Positions 57,516-64,000 of a DNA stretch of 64,000 bases are shown in pieces (the first letter of the stretch is position 1; each line of letters begins with the position of its first letter). The notes below the pieces were generated by a model that saw only the letters and a list, made by a program, of their open reading frames with translations, had not been told where the DNA came from and did not search any database. The translations under genes and the position numbers were made by a program. This DNA comes from Bimastos eiseni (taxonomy: Eukaryota > Annelida > Clitellata > Crassiclitellata > Lumbricidae), in the NCBI GenBank assembly GCA_959347315.1, contig OY365822.1, positions 13,964,519 through 14,028,518 of the forward strand, given 5' to 3'.

Positions 57516-59919
57516 TTCAAATCAGTATGCCGTTACAAGTTTAAAGCCAATCTTTTCAAGTGGGTCACGTCAAATGCTCCACATTTTACCTGCGGATCAT
57601 AAATTACACATTTCAAAACATAACGCATTATAAGATTTACGCACCAAAACTTTGTGTAAAGACAGCATTAAAGATAACATTACTCACAGGGTCAATTTGA
57701 CGTCCATAAATATTTGTCAGACAGTTAACCAAGAGAGATTACAAATACCCAAGAGCTGTTTTTGAAAATGATGTAGTCAATTCAGCCATGCAGGACGTCT
57801 ACACCATAGAAACGTTGGAGCAAATGCTCTATCAAAATAATAATGGGTTAGACCCTATTGCGAAATTTGGGAAAGTAATTTTTTTTAAAGTATTATACCA
57901 TTAAAAATCTTTTTATTATGTGGTATTGAGCCAGTCTGTTCTATTCTACAGTGTCAACGTGTGCGACATTAGCTTAGTTCAATCTATCATTCATCCTTGA
58001 ATAATATTTGGCCGTATGTCAGTCAAAATTGGGGGGAAGTTGCTCCGATGACTTAGGGGTAGGTTAAAGTTGCTCCAATGACTTGGGGAGGGGGATAGAC
58101 GCCCCTGCAGCCATGAATTGAGTACACTGACTGCACACTGTCACAGGGCAGATCAGAGAATGAGGAAAAGGCCTTTATATGCCGCGGCTAAGAAAATGAA
58201 GCTGCCGTAGACGACTTCTTACTAATGCCTGCCTTCATGATTTAGCTATTTGTTAAGTTACGTTATTAAATATGACGAGACAGAAGCACTAATGGAAGTG
58301 CACTAGTCTAAACTTTAAAGTCAGAATGTAGTGAACGGTTTACTCGCGACACTCACTTATTCAGGTCTTGATAATCATTACAGATGTCACCATGAAGCCT
58401 CGAGAACCGAATGGAGAACAGTGCCGGTCCCAACATCCACTCGACTCTCGTTCTGCATTAGAAGGATAAATATTCGTCTATCGAATTTTAAAATTTAACG
58501 AAGATATTACTTCCTCGCTGAGAAGGTCTCAGAAACTTGGAATGAAATGCTGGAATCGCTTTACGACGAGAAATTTTCTGGATACATAAGCATCAACGTC
58601 AACGGATTCTGACTGCGTCGTGAAAGTCCCTGTTGAATATTCATGCTGCCATTGGACATTCCATCTTTAAGAGTCTAAGGCATACGCCCTGTAGTCGCGT
58701 AACTGGTTATAACCAACGACTTTTCATAAGCGTGCCTATCATTATTTTCTCATTGGTTATAAATGCATGAAGACTAGCAAACTTACTGCAGTTCAGTGCT
58801 GTTAAATAGTAAAATAAACGCCGTTGTTCATCATCTGCTATTTTGTGAATAAGGAAGTTCGTTTGTCTTAATATTCGGCTATCGCTGGCTTAAGGATAAT
58901 AGGCCTACCGCGCCTTTGTTTCAGCTTGCTTCATATTCCAATGAAGCCGCCTCTCTGTCTTATCGGACTGACCTCCGAAATGACGGCATTGCAAAGTAAC
59001 CTGACTTAGAATTAGTGCATAAATCATACTAGCAACTATAGACTTGCCTAGCGGTTCTCATATAAGAAAGATTAACTTGCGATCGAGTCTACACCATAAG
59101 TTACCAAAATGTTTCCAAAATATTATCGCACGCCGTGCGTTTTATCCACGCTAGCAGACCCCTCTTTGAATGCTGTTTATTCTGGTAGCTTTTAAAAATT
59201 GGGCTTGTCGATAATTAGCCTGCCAATCAGTGTCCTAATTAGCCTACAGTTGCACAATAATGTCGCCGGCGGTCTTTGTACGTGAGCCTGCGGGGTTTGT
59301 CATAATGACCGAATTACTCACACCTCTGTGGCCACTTTTATGCGAGGCGTGATATACGCCTATGCGCTAACAATGAATGAGTTATGATGATGGCGCGTGG
59401 ACGACTAACATAAGCCATATAAAGCTATTATACTTTACGTAGGCCTACCATTTAGGCGTTTTCTTTTTAATAACATTGAGGGCACTGAATCCGCAGACAG
59501 TAATAGCGTGGTAGCATCCAGCCAGCTCCAGTCGTCCACTAGGGCCTACGATGGCCAAGTCGGTGGTTGAAGTATAATAAGTCTTACATTAGGCGGCTTA
59601 TAGAAATGCATCGGCGTAATATTTGTCGAAAGGTATGCCGGGTTAGTCTTGCTCTAATTAAGATGTGAGAGAGAGTCTGAAGAAAAATTGTGATGATGGT
59701 TCTTCCCTGTCCATAAATTTAGACCTATAGTATATATAAAATTGTCAGACTGACTCTGACACCACACAGTCGATGTAAAAAACGCGTAGGCCCACTAGGC
59801 CCCAAGGGCTTGCCATAGGCATACATTGATGTATTTACTCAAGCTGCTCTGGTATCAAGACAAATTCTTTGGCCCCACATTGGGTCATACAGCTGGCTAA
59901 TATAGTTGCCACAATTGAG

Positions 59920-60417
59920 TAGGGTCCATCCATATATTACGTACGCAAAAAACGGATTTTCAGACCTCCCTCCCGTGTTGCACCGCGTACATTTCGTGGA
60001 CCCCTCCCCATGCGTACGTACTTTTGAGCTCTACCCCTTCCCCCATTGCAAAGGTTAAATAGCCACAAACATCTATAAGACGTTGATTTTACCACAGGCT
60101 ATTTAGTTTTGTTAAGCATCATTTTTAACAGCTTAAAATTTGTTAACTGTTATGAAGAAATAAAACACTAACAACATTTGCATTTGAAACCGTTTTAATG
60201 CTACATAAAATTTATTAAGCAGGAATATAGTCTGTGATTAGGTTTACAGTTCTGATTTCCATAGTCTGTATTGTGGACGTCATAATTAGACAATTATATT
60301 TGCGTACCTACATATTTTCGGGACCCCCTTCCCACCTTACGCACCCGTACGCAAAATGGCCGAAATTTGAAGCCCCTACCCCACCTCGCTGCGTACGTAA
60401 TATGTGGACGGCCCCTT
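59920..60417. mobile_element. Miniature element with GGGTCCATCCATATATTACG termini
   Basis: The left arm TAGGGTCCATCCATATATTA continues CGTACGC. The right arm read inward is AAGGGGCCGTCCACATATTA then CGTACGCAGC. Inner GCGTAC words flank a T-rich middle. Termini of the type GGGGCCGTCCATATATTACG are, from memory, widespread in invertebrate genomes. Confidence 0.75.
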
Positions 60418-60915
60418 AAATGGCATTTAGCCATTTATACGAGTGCTCAATGGTTGCGTCATTGTGACTGGGAATTAATATGTATATGCATGGCTGACTA
60501 TAAATATTATATAATATATTATATTATTAGACCTGTCAACATATCAATAATTCCTTCCTCTGTTCCGCTGCAGTGGAAGACTGGCGCTATTCAGGAGAAG
60601 TCGACTTTCAACATATAGGCTTACGTATATCGGTTACCTCCATCCATCTTCAGTCGTCTTCTAGAAAAGTTCATCGCTGTTTTCGGGAATCTGTTGGTTG
60701 GTTCCACGCTGGTGCGTGGGCCCACCATGGGTTCACTGGTGACACTTCTATATCAGCTTACTGTACATAGTTTTGCTAACAGAAGTATATTTTACTCGAT
60801 CGCGATTACATTTAACATAATTTAGACCAGCGCAGAGAACCTACTAAGGCGCCATATAAATGCTCGATCACATACTACATAATAGGCTTTCTTTTCTTCT
60901 CTCTAGTGTTCTTCG

Positions 60916-60972
60916 CACTTGGAGCGCTTCTGATTAGCTTGTACTGTACGTGAGAGGCGCTTTATAAATCCG
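60916..60972. repeat. Second copy of the GAGAGGCGC...TATAA dispersed repeat
   Basis: CACTTGGAGCGCTTCTGATT and GAGAGGCGCTTTATAAATCC match the repeat at 12357-12412. Confidence 0.6.
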
Positions 60973-62113
60973 TAAACAGAGTTGCCAACAAAACACGGAA
61001 AAATTAGGCCTAGACAAAACTGCTTATAACAGACTTATAAGCCTAATTAACCGAGACGAGTGAAGAAAATGCGTTGCCCGATGAGCAGACCTGTCCTGGA
61101 ATGACTAAGCACTAAGTAAGTACTTAATAACTAAAACCTGGAACAATTGTAAAATTGTCATTAGAACTGCAATAATAGGGCTTAAAAATGATTTTGCGTT
61201 GGGTCCCAAAATACTAAATAAGCCTATGGACTTAATTGAACACGTGCGTTGAGCATAGTTGAACATGAAAGAAGGAGAAATAGTTGGTAGAGGGAGAAGA
61301 GTTGGGTGTCGTTGCATTTAAAGATGGTAGTTATCATAAAAGAATTATGACGTGGCTCAGAGGAGAAGTAATCCTTGATGAACACCAGCTGGCTACATTG
61401 GTTAGAGCGCCGGTCTACGTACGTAGGCCTACCTCTATCCAAGAGTGCGTGCGGGTCGTCGTTCGGCTTCCGCCTTGCGATGGATGCTTATTTTAAAGTT
61501 TTAAATATCGATCTGTATGCTGGGACCCTAAACGAGGCGATGAAGGCCCTGCCCTCATCCTATCAATTCATTTAAACATGAGAATGGCCGAAGTCGGAAA
61601 GAGCTCGCAACGTAAAACTTACTCCAGACGTTTTCAGGTTACATTTCAAAGGGCAGACGATCGATCGAGTTAAGCGAACAGCTGAAACGTCACATGATCG
61701 AAAATCACATTAATAAAACTTGTAATTTACAAGAATAAGTAAACCGAAATAGGAACTAGACCGAAAATAGCTCCCGTTTGAAACAATTGACCTTTGAACT
61801 GCAGCTGCACAGGCGCGAAGTTTAATCTTCAGGCGGACGATTTAAGAACGACCCACTCGTCTCGCCGACTGAGGCCAGATTTATAGGCCTACGCTTATTC
61901 CCCAACATAGCCTAAAGTTTAGCCATAGGCTGGAAAAGATGTCTCGAGTAATCGCTGACGCTTGCAAGACGAATGATGACGACCATATCGTCCATCCAGA
62001 ACTTAGTAACATTTGCAAATTCACTCTTCGTTGTACTGATCGTGTTTCTATGCACCGTGTAGGCCTGTAGGTATGTGTTTACTCGTCAACGCTCGGGAAG
62101 AAGCTGATGCCCT

Positions 62114-62425
62114 CAGGGTTTAAATTGTCAAATTTGAACTGGGGGTTAAAAGTTTTTCACTTGTCAAGATGTCTCGACCAGAATGTTTAAAAGCCTGCAG
62201 ATTATATATGGGTTACATTATAAATGGTAGGCCTAACCGTGGGCCTTCGGTGCATGAAGTCGATTCCTATCATTGTCAAGATACATTAAGCCACTGAAAG
62301 CTGATCTAGTGGGTTAATTTGTTTCACTCCACAAAGGTTATTTTTGAAAATTAACCGGCGGGGTTGAAAAATGACCTGGGAGGTTAAATCCTCCCAACCC
62401 CCAGACAATTTAATCACCGTGCCCT
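62114..62425. mobile_element. Possible hAT-like miniature element with CAGGG termini
   Basis: The left end CAGGGTTTAAATTGTC followed by CTGGGGGTTAAAA mirrors the right end, inward CAGGGCACGGTGATTAAATT then GTCTGGGGGTT. The interior has GGGGTTGAAAAATGACC words. No matching target duplication is visible. Confidence 0.5.
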
Positions 62426-63046
62426 GCGCTTAGCCTTAAAGTACCGATTTACAAATAAATTTACTACTCGTCATGACTCGTCAGCTTTACTCAATATACG
62501 CTAGAGTAGGCCTACGTTTGCAGAGCAAGCATGTCGAAAGGACAATTGCGCAACTGTTGAGCGTGAATAAAATAATGACCTTCGTGGGTTCGTCTATAAA
62601 TCTTATCAGCAGCAATTGCTTCTAAAGACAGCTGAAAGATAAGCAATAAGAATTTCAAACACATTTTGCATTGTTATTCAAACCAGGTCAACGGTTTAAA
62701 TATCTCGCATGTAACTGATATTGATGAATAAATAAAGAAGTTCCACGTTGTGGGATAAGTAATCGCTCGACTCCAACGGTGACATAATTACACTATCAAC
62801 AGAACGTTAACATCTACGCCAACCAGATATTATTTTAATTATGCACTTTCAGTTGGTATAAAATAATGTCCATAAACGATATATCTACGGCTAATAGAGT
62901 TGCGAATGCACACTTATGCACGAAATGTTGACCCTTAGGCCTATCTAATTTATAATGATAATGAAACATTTTGAACACTTACTCACTTCTGTATTTGTAT
63001 CAAAAGTGTGAATATATGTAAAATCTAAAAACGATGTAGGATACTG

Positions 63047-63795
63047 CAGAGTTGTCCATGGGTCCAAATTTTTTGATCCGACCCAACCCGATGATCGATT
63101 GAAAATGGACCCGATCCGACACGACCCGATTCCTAAAGCTCGACCTACTCATGACGCAGGCCTACATGACCCGATCCAATCCGACCCGACTCGCCTTCAG
63201 TGCTAATATTACTAATATTATTTATCGTCAAAATCTAATGTCGTAGAAACGCAGCACAGCCAGACCGCCATATGTGATCATAATATTAATTTGTGACGAC
63301 ATAGAAGTTACCCTTCATTTTTTCCATTTGTTTTGGCATAAACCTGGGCCTACTTTTTCCATAAATATTTGCAAAAGGATTCCGGATATTATTGGGTGCG
63401 TAAGATTCGTGTCCACGTGTCCCAGAGTTGTCTCCTCAGCTAACTCACACGTTGGTAATAAATGCCATGACCTTTCGTTTTTTCGCAAATTTGTGAGAAA
63501 TTATTTCACGACAGCTTGAGCCGAGTTCGGTGTAAGAAGAAACACATAAGGTGTTGCCCTACGTTTTTGCGCTAATTCTTTCACCATATTAAATTATTTG
63601 TTTGTAGCTGATTAACATTAAGATTATCACTGAGTTGAAAATTAAGCTCTGCAACAAATTGGTGAGTCGAAATTGGTGAGGCCAATCAGACCCGCCAGGT
63701 CCTTGACCCGACCCGACGTGCCTAATCTACAGATATTTGTGACGTGACCTGATCCGACCAAAATCGCGGGTCGAACGGACCAGTGGACAACTCTG
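63047..63795. mobile_element. 749-bp hAT-like element with GACCCGA words
   Basis: Perfect 12-bp termini CAGAGTTGTCCA and TGGACAACTCTG enclose subterminal arrays of GACCCGA, ATCCGACC and GACCCGATCC on both sides of an AT-rich centre. No clear 8-bp duplication (GGATACTG against GAACCAGA). No transposase is visible; the 63274-63519 frame has no recognised domain. Confidence 0.75.
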
Positions 63796-64000
63796 GAACC
63801 AGAACTTAGAACTAGTGTGACTGAACTTTGATAACCACGTTCAACTTGGTTTCCATTCTATAGCAACAGTTACTAATTTTGAGACTAATAATGACGAGTT
63901 TTCTGCCCGAAGGAAGCATGTCCGTTAGCGTTAATGCCACCCGGAGATGAGATGAGTCAAGATATTTTCCCGTTGCCCTTCTCACAGACAATAATTGTGG

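Larger units (their letters stand above)
57516..63046. other. Non-coding region upstream of the RhoGAP gene
   Basis: No exon with a recognisable domain was found on either strand. The RhoGAP promoter is expected near its left edge; a CAG|GTAAAA donor-like site at about 57590 (minus) could end a 5' non-coding exon. A 30-bp duplication lies near 58035-58095 (GTTGCTCC(G/A)ATGACTT). Miniature elements and TAGGCCTA palindromes are listed separately. Confidence 0.5.

Overview
The window is animal nuclear DNA, most likely from a marine invertebrate. Genes are split into many short exons with GT-AG introns. The spacer DNA is AT-rich and full of tRNA-derived SINEs, LINE tails, hAT-like miniature elements and minisatellites. 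The phylum cannot be fixed from the sequence. All gene models below were built by eye from splice sites, reading phase and protein similarity recalled from memory; no database search was run.

Three genes are supported. (1) Minus strand, 15936 to 3615: a protein with four double-stranded-RNA-binding domains (dsRBDs), about 979 residues in its shortest form, with no deaminase or DZF domain visible. Its 6.2 kb first intron holds three duplicated exons on the same strand, each carrying a JAZ/ZNF385-like C2H2 zinc finger. Two are intact, 141 bp long and phase 1-1, so they can be included without breaking the frame. A decayed copy of the fourth dsRBD lies at the left window edge. (2) Plus strand, 18898 to 36930: an apparently complete 18-exon KRIT1 (CCM1) orthologue of about 760 residues, with the N-terminal region, NPxY/F motifs, ankyrin repeats and FERM domain. 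(3) Minus strand, 57515 to 44953: an 11-exon RhoGAP gene of about 976 residues. Its GAP domain is of the ARHGAP21/23 type, and it follows a 1.5 kb Ser/Thr-rich exon and a 25-nt microexon.

The dsRBD gene and KRIT1 are divergent, about 3 kb apart. KRIT1 and the RhoGAP gene converge on an 8 kb repeat-rich interval (36.9-45.0 kb). From 57.5 kb to the right end no coding sequence was recognised; that stretch has a cluster of the palindrome TAGGCCTA and several miniature elements.

The mobile DNA gives readable history: a hAT-like element nested inside another with a perfect 8-bp target duplication, and a SINE present in only one arm of the zinc-finger-exon duplication. Several KRIT1 splice acceptors abut repeats, including one whose acceptor appears to be the last unit of a 27-bp pyrimidine-rich array.
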